Part shown: positions 54,880 to 62,981 of the stretch, in pieces
How positions within the stretch are numbered: position 1 is the first letter of the stretch
Layout of the letters: every line of letters begins with the position of its first letter
Assembly (NCBI RefSeq): GCF_002150735.1
Contig: NZ_MUKA01000093.1
Span: forward strand, 1-64,000
Length of the DNA: 64,000 bases
Direction: 5' to 3'
DNA from: Streptomyces africanus
GTDB taxonomy: Bacteria; Actinomycetota; Actinomycetes; Streptomycetales; Streptomycetaceae
The notes under the pieces: model-generated
Databases searched by the model: none
What the model was told of the DNA's origin: nothing
Seen by the model: only the letters and a program-made list of their open reading frames with translations
Position numbers and translations under genes: made by a program

Positions 54880-55158
54880 TCAGGCGGCGTGCACCCGCCG
54901 CTGCGCCAGCGACCTGGTGAGGGCGAGGAACGCCCGCGCCGCCGGGGTGAGGTGAGCGGGCAGGCTGACCATGGCCACGTGGAGGTGGGCCGTCGGCTCG
55001 ATGGGGGCGACCACGGCGCCGCAGCGCCGGGCCAGCCGGGTCCAGGAGGACGGCGTCACGATCGCCACGAGGACCTGGACGTACAACTGCCGGTACCACG
55101 GTTTCGCCGCGATGCGTACGGCCTGTGCGGCTCGCTCGTTGTCCGGGGTTTGCGTCAT
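54880..55158 (-). pseudogene. Fusion scar: DctA N terminus joined to a LysR C terminus
   Basis: The frame from ATG 55158, behind an excellent GGGAGG site, starts as a C4-dicarboxylate carrier of the DctA type (AAKPWYRQLYVQVLVAIV, the first helix). After about 35 residues it changes into the C-terminal end of a LysR effector domain (GAVVAPIEPTAHLHVAMVSLP, then ARAFLALTRSLAQRR) up to the stop at 54880. The 92-residue product cannot be a transporter or a regulator. It marks a deletion within a dicarboxylate-use locus next to the tartrate/malate dehydrogenase gene. Confidence 0.72.
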
Positions 55159-55261
55159 TGCAGCCTCCCTGATCGCGCGCCACCGAGCCCGATCGGCAGC
55201 CTGGGCCACAGTGAACCGGGCCACGTGTCAGGGGGTCCACGACCAAAAATCGATGCCCCGT

Positions 55262-55276
55262 ATAGGCCGTGCCTAT
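55262..55276. promoter_or_regulatory. Palindrome ATAGGC-CGT-GCCTAT upstream of the dctA scar
   Basis: A perfect 6-3-6 inverted repeat 104 bases before the dctA start. A related sequence (tataggcgtggccga) lies at about 54853-54867 between the scar and the dehydrogenase gene. It is possibly the operator of the lost dicarboxylate regulator. Confidence 0.35.
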
Positions 55277-55635
55277 CAGTACCGGCACCGGCGATGTCAG
55301 TTGCGGCCACCGGCTGGTCGTCACCGATCTGCGGGGCGACGGCGCCCTCTTCTTCGGTTCATCGTCGATCCGCGAGCGGCACTACTGGGAGGCTGTGGGA
55401 CGGCCGTGGTCGGAGCTCGTCGCGACCACGTGCGACGAGTCCGCACCCGGGGCGGGTCACACAGGCTGGACCATCGTCATGCCCAATTCGACCGCCGCAC
55501 CCGCGAGTTCGTCGAACGAAGCCTCGGCGGTGTCATCCCGGCCGTGGGATACGCGTAGAGCCCCGTGCCTACGGAAACAATCGCGCCCGCACCGTTGACG
55601 CACCGGCCGGGCTGCCCTTCATAATCGGCACTCGA

Positions 55636-55665
55636 TGTCATCGCTGACACAAGTCAACGTTGACA
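55636..55665. promoter_or_regulatory. Paired LacI operators before the levanase gene
   Basis: Two sites, TGTCATCGCTGACA (55636-55649) and AGTCAACGTTGACA (55652-55665), 16 bases apart centre to centre. The central CG dyad is typical of LacI-family operators. The same arrangement precedes the importer operon at 59775-59804. Confidence 0.8.
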
Positions 55666-55738
55666 CCTCGTTTTTTGGTCCGTCCGCACCGGGGCCGCAG
55701 TCGCCGCTGCACGGACGGCCGCGGGACAAGGAGACACC

Positions 55739-58297
55739 ATGAGCTCTGTACGCGTATCCCGGCATGCCCGCCTGCGATCGATGGCGGCGGTGGCGACGGT
55801 CTGCGCCCTGTCCGCCGCTCCGCTCGCTCCCCAGGCGGTCGCCGCCGACACCCCGAGATACACGGAGACCTACCGGCCCCAGTTCCACTTCACCCCGGAG
55901 AAGAACTGGATGAACGACCCCAACGGCCTCGTCCACTACAAGGGCGAGTACCACCTCTTCTACCAGTACAACCCGAATGGCAACGCCTGGGGCGACATGT
56001 CCTGGGGGCACGCGGTGAGCAAGGACCTCGTGCACTGGGAGGAGTTGCCGCTCGCCCTGTCGCACGACGACGAGGAGATGGTGTTCTCCGGCAGCGCGGT
56101 CGTCGACTGGAACAACACCACGGGGTTCGGCACGAAGAAGAACCCGCCCATGGTGGCGATCTACACCAGCGCCTACAAGGACGGCGGCAAGCAGGCCCAG
56201 TCGCTCGCGTACAGCACCGACCGCGGCCGCACCTGGACCAAGTACCAGGGCAACCCCGTCATCGACATCGGCTCCACCAACTTCCGCGACCCCAAGGTCC
56301 AGTGGTACGCGCCGACCAAGAGCTGGCTGATGACGGTATCGCTGTCCGCCGAGCACAAGGTGCGGTTCTACTCGTCGAAGAACCTCAAGGACTGGGAGCT
56401 GCTGAGCGAGTTCGGGCCGGCCGGTGCTACGGACGGCGTGTGGGAGTGCCCCGACCTGTTCCCCCTCGCGGTCGACGGGGACAGGAAGAAGATCAAGTGG
56501 GTCCTGGTCGTCAACATCAACCCCGGGGGCATCGCTGGCGGTTCGGCCGCCCAGTACTTCGTCGGCGACTTCGACGGCAAGAAGTTCACCGCAGATGACA
56601 AGGGCACCTACACGCCGCCCACGGGGAAGGTCGTGCAGGACTTCGAGGGCACCGGCTTCGGTTCATGGGCGGCCACGGGCACCGCCTTCGGCCAGGGACC
56701 GGCAACGGGAGCGGTGGACGGGCAGAGGACCGTCGAGGGCTTCGACGGCAAGGGCCTCGCCAACAGCTTCCACGCGGGTGACGGATCCACCGGCACGCTC
56801 ACCTCTCCCCCATTCACCGTCGACAGCCCCTACCTGAACTTCAAGATCGGCGGCGGACGGCATCCACGCGAGGCCGGAACCGTCATGGACAGCACTCCGC
56901 CCGAGGGGACGGTCCTCGCCGACTTCGAAGGCGGAACCTACGGCGACTGGACGGCGACCGGGGACGCCTTCGGTACCGCACCGGCCACCGGCACCCTCCC
57001 CGGCCAGGGGCAGGTCTCCGGCTTCCTGGGAGACGGGCTGGCCAACACGTTCCTCAACGGCGACGCCACCACCGGCACTCTCACCTCGCCCGAGTTCACC
57101 ATCGACAAGAAACACATCAACTTCCTCATCGGCGGGGGCAATCACCCCGCCGGCTCGGACCGCCCGACCATCGTCGAGCTCGTCGTGGACGGCCAGGTCG
57201 TCCGCAGCGCCACCGGTAGGGACGCCGAGGCACTCAACTGGGCCTCCTGGGACGTCAGCGACCTCGCCGGCAAGCAGGCGCGGATCAGGATCGTCGACGA
57301 CAACACCGGCGGCTGGGGCCATCTCAACGTCGACCACCTCATGCTGTCCGACACTCAGGCGCAGCGCGTGTCCCAGGAGACGTCCGTCAACCTGATCGTC
57401 GACGGCCAGGTCGTCCGCAGCGCGACCGGCACCGACAGCGAGACCCTGGACTGGGCCTCCTTCGACATGCGCCCGTACGCCGGCAAGAAAGCGCAGATCC
57501 AGGTCGTCGACATGAACACCGGCGGCTGGGGCCACGTCCTGGCCGACCAGTTCACCGCTGCCGACAAGCCCGCCCAGTCCGTCGTACAGCGCGCCGACTG
57601 GGCCGACTACGGCAAGGACTACTACGCGGCGGTGTCCTGGGAGAACGCGCCGGGCGGCAAGCGCTACATGATCGGCTGGATGAACAACTGGGACTACGGC
57701 CAGTCCGTCCCCACCTCCCCCTGGCGCGGTGCGCAGAGCGTTCCGCGGGAGATGGCCCTGCGCACCGTCGACGGCCGGATCCGGCTGACCAGCAAGCCGG
57801 TGGGCAGCCTGGAATCCCTCCGGGACAAGCGCCCGGCGACGGCGTCCGACATCACCGTCAACAGCGCGTCCAAGCCCCTGATCAGTCCCGCGGCCAAGGG
57901 CAAGGCACTCGACATCGAGGCGACGTTCTCCCTCAGGGACGCCGACCGCTTCGGCCTGAGGGTCCGCACCGGAGCAGGCGGCGAGGAGACCGTCATCGGC
58001 TACGACACCACGACCCAGGAGCTGTACGTCGACCGCACCCGCTCCGGCGCCGGGGACTTCAACAGCACCTTCCCCGGCGTCCAGACCGCACCTCTGAAGC
58101 CGAAGGACGGCAAGGTCAAGCTGCGGATCCTGGTCGACTGGTCGTCCGTCGAGGTCTTCGGCGGCGAGGGCGAAGCAGTGATCACCGACCAGATCTTCCC
58201 CGATCCCTCCAGCACCGGCGTCGAGGTCTTCGCCCAGGGCGGCACCGCCACCCTCAGCCACATGCGGGCGTGGCGGCTGAAGTCCATCCGGCGGTGA
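55739..58297 (+). CDS. Secreted GH32 levanase/fructosidase with a nested accessory insert
   Basis: An 852-residue exoenzyme with a signal peptide (about residues 1-35, ending AVAA). The GH32 catalytic residues are Asp60 in WMNDPNG, Asp184 in FRDPK and Glu236 in WECPD. The five-bladed propeller is interrupted at about residue 298 and resumes near 615 (ADYGKDYYAAVSWENAPGG). The insert has four parts in order A1-A2-B1-B2. A1 and A2 are copies of DFEG...GLANSF...TGTLTSP...IGGG. B1 and B2 are copies of VDGQVVRSATG...NTGGWGH. The C-terminal GH32 beta-sandwich (VEVFGGEGEAVITDQIFP) is present. It should release fructose from levan or inulin outside the cell for the downstream importer. Confidence 0.92.
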   Translation: MSSVRVSRHARLRSMAAVATVCALSAAPLAPQAVAADTPRYTETYRPQFHFTPEKNWMNDPNGLVHYKGEYHLFYQYNPNGNAWGDMSWGHAVSKDLVHWEELPLALSHDDEEMVFSGSAVVDWNNTTGFGTKKNPPMVAIYTSAYKDGGKQAQSLAYSTDRGRTWTKYQGNPVIDIGSTNFRDPKVQWYAPTKSWLMTVSLSAEHKVRFYSSKNLKDWELLSEFGPAGATDGVWECPDLFPLAVDGDRKKIKWVLVVNINPGGIAGGSAAQYFVGDFDGKKFTADDKGTYTPPTGKVVQDFEGTGFGSWAATGTAFGQGPATGAVDGQRTVEGFDGKGLANSFHAGDGSTGTLTSPPFTVDSPYLNFKIGGGRHPREAGTVMDSTPPEGTVLADFEGGTYGDWTATGDAFGTAPATGTLPGQGQVSGFLGDGLANTFLNGDATTGTLTSPEFTIDKKHINFLIGGGNHPAGSDRPTIVELVVDGQVVRSATGRDAEALNWASWDVSDLAGKQARIRIVDDNTGGWGHLNVDHLMLSDTQAQRVSQETSVNLIVDGQVVRSATGTDSETLDWASFDMRPYAGKKAQIQVVDMNTGGWGHVLADQFTAADKPAQSVVQRADWADYGKDYYAAVSWENAPGGKRYMIGWMNNWDYGQSVPTSPWRGAQSVPREMALRTVDGRIRLTSKPVGSLESLRDKRPATASDITVNSASKPLISPAAKGKALDIEATFSLRDADRFGLRVRTGAGGEETVIGYDTTTQELYVDRTRSGAGDFNSTFPGVQTAPLKPKDGKVKLRILVDWSSVEVFGGEGEAVITDQIFPDPSSTGVEVFAQGGTATLSHMRAWRLKSIRR

Positions 58298-58323
58298 CGA
58301 GCCGCGGCTTCCGGCGTGCAGAA

Positions 58324-58626
58324 CTACGGATGCGTGGCCAGCGGATCGAGGAACGTCAGTACCGAAGCGTCCTCCTCGATCAGCGGCGTGAGGGCGGCGT
58401 TGAACGGGGCGCCGTACGGGGCGTCCAGGTGTGCCTTGAAGGCGTCCTCGTCACGGTAGACCTCGAAGATCCAGTAGGCGCGCGGGTCGGCCGCCTTGGT
58501 GTAGACGTCGAAGGCCAGGTTGCCTTCCTCCTCGCGCACTTTCACGGCGTACTCCTGGATCAGGCGGGCGACCTCGGCCTCCGCTCCCTCTCGGGCGGTG
58601 AACTCGGCGAGCAGGGTCTTCGTCAT
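58324..58626 (-). CDS. Antibiotic biosynthesis monooxygenase-domain protein
   Basis: A 100-residue ABM-fold protein of the YgiN/quinol-monooxygenase type: LLAEFTAREGAEAEVARLIQEYAVKVREEEGNLAFDVY followed by PRAYWIFEVYRDEDAFKAHLDAPYGAPF. It should form a ferredoxin-like dimer. It lies 14 bases after the fructokinase gene and may be co-transcribed with it, but a role in fructose metabolism is not obvious. It is convergent with the levanase gene. Confidence 0.82.
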   Translation of the reverse strand: MTKTLLAEFTAREGAEAEVARLIQEYAVKVREEEGNLAFDVYTKAADPRAYWIFEVYRDEDAFKAHLDAPYGAPFNAALTPLIEEDASVLTFLDPLATHP

Positions 58627-58640
58627 GGTTTCCTGTCCTT

Positions 58641-59618
58641 TCAGTGGGTGGAGTCGAGGTGCCGGACGAGGCCCTCGTCCGTCGTGAGCTGCGCCTGCCA
58701 GGGCGGGTTCGGGCCGGCGACCGAGCAGGTCAGGGCCGCGACCCGCGTGGCGAACAGGCAGGCCGCCTCGACATCGCCGAGACGCAGGTCCGTCAGCCTG
58801 CCGCCGAGGAGTCCGCGGGTGCCGAGGTGGTGCAGCAGTCCCGCGGTGAAGGAGTCCCCTGCCCCGACCGTGTCGACGACCTGCGCCGGCGCCGCGGGCA
58901 CCCGCACCCGCTCCCCGTCGAGTGAGGCCAGCGCGCCGTCCGCGCCGCGCGTGATCACGACGAGCCGCGCCCCGGCCGCATGCCAGGTGTCGCACGCCTG
59001 CTCGGGCGGCGTCCCGGGCAGCAGGAGCTCCAGGTCGTCCTCGCTCAGCCGCAGCACATCCGCGAGGCCGCACCAGTGCGCCAGCCGGGCGCGGTAGACC
59101 TCGGGGTGCACCAGGAGGGGGCGGACGTTGGGGTCGATGCTGATGGTCGTCCGGGGCGCGGCCGTTGCCAGGAAGTCCTCCACCACCCCTGCCCCGGGGT
59201 CCTTGACCAGGGCCAGCGACCCGGTGTGGAGACAGGCGGTGCCGGCCAGGTCCACCCCGGCCAGTTCCGCGTTCGTCCACTGCCAGTCCGCGGTGGCCTG
59301 GGCGTGGAAGGAGAACGCGGCCTGCCCCTGGGCATCCAGTTCGGCCACGGCCAGCGTGCTGGGCTCGGCGGCCTCGACGGCGTGCGACAGGTCCACGCCG
59401 GAGGCTTCCAGGTGGGCGCGGAAGAGGCGGCCGAACACGTCACCGGACAGCCGGGCGAGGAAGCGGGCCGGGGTGCCCAGCCTGGCCAGGGCCACGGCCG
59501 TGTTGGCCGGTCCGCCGCCCGGCAGGACGCGCAGGGCGAGTTCGTTCCGGGTCCCTGCGGACTGGGTGAACGCGTCGGCGACGCACTCCCCCAGGACGGT
59601 GATCTGGCGCGGGCACAT
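58641..59618 (-). CDS. Fructokinase, PfkB family
   Basis: A 325-residue sugar kinase. The N-terminal PfkB signature is LPGGGPANTAVALARLGTPARFLARLSGD. The C-terminal signature is DTVGAGDSFTAGLLHHL, with the catalytic Asp and the anion hole. It should phosphorylate fructose entering through the importer encoded divergently. The start is ATG 59618. The LacI operator pair between it and the binding-protein gene may control both directions. Confidence 0.88.
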   Translation of the reverse strand: MCPRQITVLGECVADAFTQSAGTRNELALRVLPGGGPANTAVALARLGTPARFLARLSGDVFGRLFRAHLEASGVDLSHAVEAAEPSTLAVAELDAQGQAAFSFHAQATADWQWTNAELAGVDLAGTACLHTGSLALVKDPGAGVVEDFLATAAPRTTISIDPNVRPLLVHPEVYRARLAHWCGLADVLRLSEDDLELLLPGTPPEQACDTWHAAGARLVVITRGADGALASLDGERVRVPAAPAQVVDTVGAGDSFTAGLLHHLGTRGLLGGRLTDLRLGDVEAACLFATRVAALTCSVAGPNPPWQAQLTTDEGLVRHLDSTH

Positions 59619-59774
59619 GGGCGGCTCTTCTCTTGGGACGCGTCAGCGAAACGGGCAATTGCGAGCAGTCCCCGGACCGGTTCGGGCGGGTGGCGGCCAC
59701 GGCGTTGCCAATTTGTGACGGGTGAAAGGCATTGACGTTGCCTGAAGGCGGAGTCCATCATCCTCGCCAAGCAG

Positions 59775-59804
59775 TGTCAACGCTGACATGAGTCAACGAT
59801 GACA
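59775..59804. promoter_or_regulatory. Paired LacI operators between fructokinase and importer genes
   Basis: TGTCAACGCTGACA (59775-59788) and AGTCAACGATGACA (59791-59804), with the same 16-base centre spacing as the pair before the levanase gene. They lie in the divergent region between fructokinase and the importer. Confidence 0.82.
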
Positions 59805-59862
59805 CCTCGGGCGGCATGCGCCCGATGCCGGCCGCTCGTCCGCAATCCCGCAGGAGTCGTTC

Positions 59863-60879
59863 ATGTCACGTATCTCTCGTCTGCCTTCCTCCATGCTCAG
59901 AGTCGCCGCGTGCACGGGCATCGCGGCCCTCACCCTGACCGCCTGTGGATCCGGATCCGGGTCGGGCACGGCGAACGCCGGATCGGGCAGCGTCAAGGTC
60001 GGTCTGATCACCAAGACCGACACCAACCCGTTCTTCGTGAAGATGAAGGAAGGCGCGGAGAAGGCCGCCAAGGACAACGGCGTCCAACTCGTCACCGCGG
60101 CGGGCAAGTTCGACGGGGACAACGCCGGGCAGGTCACCGCCGTCGAGAACATGGTCGCCTCCGGGGTGAAGGGCATCCTGATCACGCCGAGCGACTCCAA
60201 GGCGATCGTGCCGGCGATCGAGAAGGCCAAGGCCAAGGGTGTTCTGGTCATCGCCCTGGACACCCCGACCGACCCGGAGAGCGCGGCCGACGCCCTGTTC
60301 GCCACCGACAACCTCAAGGCGGGCGAGCTGATCGGCGAGTACGCCAAGGCCGCCATGAAGGGCAAGACCGCGAAGATAGCCGCCCTGGACCTCGCGCCGG
60401 GTGTGTCCGTCGGCGTTCAGCGGCACAACGGTTTCCTCAAGGGCTTCGGCGCCACCGACAAGGACGTCGCCTGTGCTCAGGACACCGGCGGTGACCAGTC
60501 CAAGGGCCAGACGGCGATGGAGAACTGCCTCCAGAAGGAGCCCGGCATCAACGTCGTCTACACCATCAACGAACCGGCCGCGCTGGGCGCGTACACGGCG
60601 CTGAAGGCCAAGGGCCGGGAGAAGGACGTGCTGATCGTCTCCGTCGACGGCGGCTGCACCGGCACCAAGGCCGTCAAGGACGGCAAGATCGCCGCGACCT
60701 CGCAGCAGTACCCGCTGAAGATGGCCGCCGAGGGCGTCAAGGCCGTCGCGACGTACGCCAAGGACGGCAAGAAGGCGTCCGGTTACACCGACACCGGCGT
60801 CACCCTGATCACCGACAAGGCGCAGGACGGGGTCACGTCCAAGGACACCGCCTACGGCCTGGACAACTGCTGGGGCTGA
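59863..60879 (+). CDS. Sugar ABC importer binding lipoprotein, FrcB-like
   Basis: A 338-residue periplasmic-binding protein of the ribose/fructose type. The signal peptide ends in the lipobox TLTAC (Cys29). The mature part contains [39 protein letters not shown] and [21 protein letters not shown]. The last is the C-terminal sugar-contact region of the RbsB group. It opens the importer operon and is followed by a GC-rich hairpin before the permease. With levanase and fructokinase nearby, fructose is the likely ligand. Confidence 0.88.
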   Translation: MSRISRLPSSMLRVAACTGIAALTLTACGSGSGSGTANAGSGSVKVGLITKTDTNPFFVKMKEGAEKAAKDNGVQLVTAAGKFDGDNAGQVTAVENMVASGVKGILITPSDSKAIVPAIEKAKAKGVLVIALDTPTDPESAADALFATDNLKAGELIGEYAKAAMKGKTAKIAALDLAPGVSVGVQRHNGFLKGFGATDKDVACAQDTGGDQSKGQTAMENCLQKEPGINVVYTINEPAALGAYTALKAKGREKDVLIVSVDGGCTGTKAVKDGKIAATSQQYPLKMAAEGVKAVATYAKDGKKASGYTDTGVTLITDKAQDGVTSKDTAYGLDNCWG

Positions 60880-60935
60880 GCCGCCGGCCGACCCCCGGCT
60901 GCCGCCGTAGCTGCCGCCGTTCGACACCCCTCAGC

Positions 60936-60977
60936 GGGGCGGCCGGCCCCTCCTCCCCGACCGGGGACGGCCGCCCC
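60936..60977 (+). other. Intra-operon hairpin between binding protein and permease genes
   Basis: GGGGCGGCCG (60936-60945) pairs with CGGCCGCCCC (60968-60977), and a nested TCCCC/GGGGA stem fills part of the loop. Such hairpins after binding-protein genes usually stabilise the upstream message or partly terminate it, raising the ratio of binding protein to permease. Confidence 0.6.
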
Positions 60978-60991
60978 CTCGTCCTCCTGCC

Positions 60992-61056
60992 GTCCGAGAA
61001 GGACAACCTCCCGTCCGACAAGGACCGACAAGGACTTCTGTCTTCCGACAAGGACC
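60992..61056 (+). repeat. Four short repeats before the permease gene
   Basis: Four imperfect copies of TCCGACAAGGAC lie at about 60992, 61013, 61025 and 61043. Each contains an AAGGA resembling a ribosome site; the last stands right before ATG 61061. Local duplication of the ribosome-site region is the simple explanation. Confidence 0.55.
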
Positions 61057-61060
61057 TCGC

Positions 61061-62074
61061 ATGACTGCCACGTCCACGCCACCCTCCACCTCCACGCCGT
61101 ACGCCGAGCTCAAAGCACCGACCACTCTGCGCAGACTGCTCACGCAGCCGACCACCGGCCCGCTGGCCGCCCTCCTCCTGGCCTGTGTCTTCTTCTCCGT
61201 CTCGACCGACCAGTTCCTCACCGGCGGGAACTTCTCGCTGATCGTGCAGCAGGTCATGGTCGTCGGCACCCTCGCCATCGGCCAGACGCTGATCATCCTC
61301 ACCGCGGGCATCGACCTGTCCTGCGGAGCGGTGATGGCGTTCGGCAGCATCGTGATCGCCAAGATGGCGGCCGAGGGCTCCCTGCCACCGCTCGCCGCGA
61401 TCGCGTTGGGCCTGGTCGTCTGCGCCGGCTTCGGCCTGCTCAACGGCGCGCTGGTGCAGCGGATCCCGCTCCCGCCCTTCATCGTCACCCTCGGCATGCT
61501 CAACGTGGCGTTCGCGCTGACCCACATCTACTCCGAGGAGCAGACCGTCACCAACCTGCCCGGCCCGCTGACGGCGCTCGGGCAGACCTTCCCGCTCGGC
61601 AAGACGGACATCACCTACGGCTCGCTGGTCACCATCGCCCTGTTCCTACTCTTCGCGTACGCGCTGAGCAGCACCAGCTGGGGCCGGCACGTCTACGCCC
61701 TGGGCAACAGCCCGGAAGCCGCGCGGCTGAACGGCATCCGCACCTCCCGGCTGACCATCGGCGTCTACACCGTGGCCGGCCTGATGTACGGCGTCGCCGC
61801 CCTGCTGCTCATCTCCCGCACCGGAGTCGGTGACCCCCAGGCGGGGCAGACCGACAACCTCGACAGCATCACGGCCGTGGTGCTCGGCGGCACCAGCCTC
61901 TTCGGCGGACGCGGCTCCGTCCTGGGCACGTTCATCGGCGTCCTCATCGTCGGCGTCTTCCGCAACGGCCTTCAGCTGATGGGCGTCGCCTCCATCTACC
62001 AGACCCTCATCACCGGAGTCCTGGTGATCCTCGCGGTGACCGTGGACCAGATCTCGCGGAAGAAGGCCCGATGA
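61061..62074 (+). CDS. Sugar ABC importer permease, FrcC/RbsC-like
   Basis: A 337-residue permease of the ribose/fructose branch with about ten hydrophobic segments. Motifs are GQTLIILTAGIDLSCGAVMAFGSIV near the N terminus, GRHVYALGNSPEAARLNGIRTSRL in the cytoplasmic loop, and VVLGGTSLFGGRGSVLGTFIGVLIVGVFRNGLQLM. The stop overlaps the ATPase start as ATGA. It forms the membrane channel of the fructose-type importer. Confidence 0.9.
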   Translation: MTATSTPPSTSTPYAELKAPTTLRRLLTQPTTGPLAALLLACVFFSVSTDQFLTGGNFSLIVQQVMVVGTLAIGQTLIILTAGIDLSCGAVMAFGSIVIAKMAAEGSLPPLAAIALGLVVCAGFGLLNGALVQRIPLPPFIVTLGMLNVAFALTHIYSEEQTVTNLPGPLTALGQTFPLGKTDITYGSLVTIALFLLFAYALSSTSWGRHVYALGNSPEAARLNGIRTSRLTIGVYTVAGLMYGVAALLLISRTGVGDPQAGQTDNLDSITAVVLGGTSLFGGRGSVLGTFIGVLIVGVFRNGLQLMGVASIYQTLITGVLVILAVTVDQISRKKAR

Positions 62075-62904
62075 CCACCACCACTGCGACCCCCGTCCTG
62101 CAGGCCCGCGGCCTGGTCAAGCGGTACGGCCACGTCACCGCCATCGACGGCGCCGACTTCGACCTGCTGCCCGGCGAGGTCCTCGCCGTCATCGGCGACA
62201 ACGGCGCCGGCAAGACCAGCCTCATCAAGGCCCTCACCGGCGCGGTGGTCCCCGACGCGGGCGAGATACGCCTGAACGGCGAGCCCATCACCTTCTCCGG
62301 CCCGCAGAGCGCACGCGCCCACGGCATCGAGACGGTCTATCAGGACCTGGCCGTGGCCGCCTCGATGGACATCGCCTCCAACATGTTCCTCGGCCGCGAA
62401 CTGCGCCGCCCCGGCATCCTCGGCAGCGCCTTCCGCATGCTCGACAAGAAGCGCATGCGCAAGGAGGCCGCCGAGCACATGGCCGACCTGAAGATCGGGC
62501 TGCGCTCGCTGACCCAGTCGGTCGAGACCCTCTCCGGCGGACAGCGGCAGGCGGTCGCGGTCGCCCGGGCCGTGGCCTGGGCCCGCAGCGTCGTCGTCAT
62601 GGACGAACCCACCGCCGCCCTCGGCGTCAAGGAGTCCGGACAGGTCCTCGACCTCATCCGCCGCGTCCGCGACAAGGGCATGCCGGTCGTCCTGATCAGC
62701 CACAACATGCCCCACGTATTCGAGATCGCCGACCGGATCCACGTCCACCGGCTGGGCCGGCGCGCCGCCGTGATCAAGCCCTCCGACTACTCCATGGCGG
62801 AGGTCGTCGCCATCATGACCGGCGCGCTCAGTGTCGACGAGGCCGGAGATACTGTCGTAGCGGATTCCGCGGCGGCGAAAGCCGCCGGAGTCCAGGCCAC
62901 TTGA
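62071..62904 (+). CDS. Sugar ABC importer ATPase, FrcA-like (single domain)
   Basis: A 277-residue ATPase with Walker A IGDNGAGKTS, signature LSGGQRQAVAVARA and Walker B VVVMDEPTAALG. RbsA-type ATPases have two fused domains; this one has a single domain as in FrcA. Its length and the ISHNMPHVFEIADRIHVHRLGRRAAVI segment agree with that. It is coupled to the permease gene by a 4-base overlap. Confidence 0.9.
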   Translation: MTTTTATPVLQARGLVKRYGHVTAIDGADFDLLPGEVLAVIGDNGAGKTSLIKALTGAVVPDAGEIRLNGEPITFSGPQSARAHGIETVYQDLAVAASMDIASNMFLGRELRRPGILGSAFRMLDKKRMRKEAAEHMADLKIGLRSLTQSVETLSGGQRQAVAVARAVAWARSVVVMDEPTAALGVKESGQVLDLIRRVRDKGMPVVLISHNMPHVFEIADRIHVHRLGRRAAVIKPSDYSMAEVVAIMTGALSVDEAGDTVVADSAAAKAAGVQAT

Positions 62905-62981
62905 CAGCTCACCCCCGCTCTCGCAAGTTCCGGCCGAGGCCGCGGCCGGAACCCGAGAACACACAGGAGACGGTTTCCTCC

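Larger units (their letters stand above)
55159..55738. other. Gene-poor region between the dctA scar and the levanase gene
   Basis: 580 bases with no gene I can support. An open frame on the plus strand at about 55269-55558 has no recognisable family and no ribosome site, and may be eroded coding DNA. The region holds a palindrome at 55262-55276 and two LacI-type operators at 55636-55665. Confidence 0.45.

Noticed and set aside
55269-55598. A 109-codon open frame between the dctA scar and the levanase gene
   Set aside because: No ribosome site and no similarity I can name. It may be eroded coding DNA, but it is not supported as a gene.
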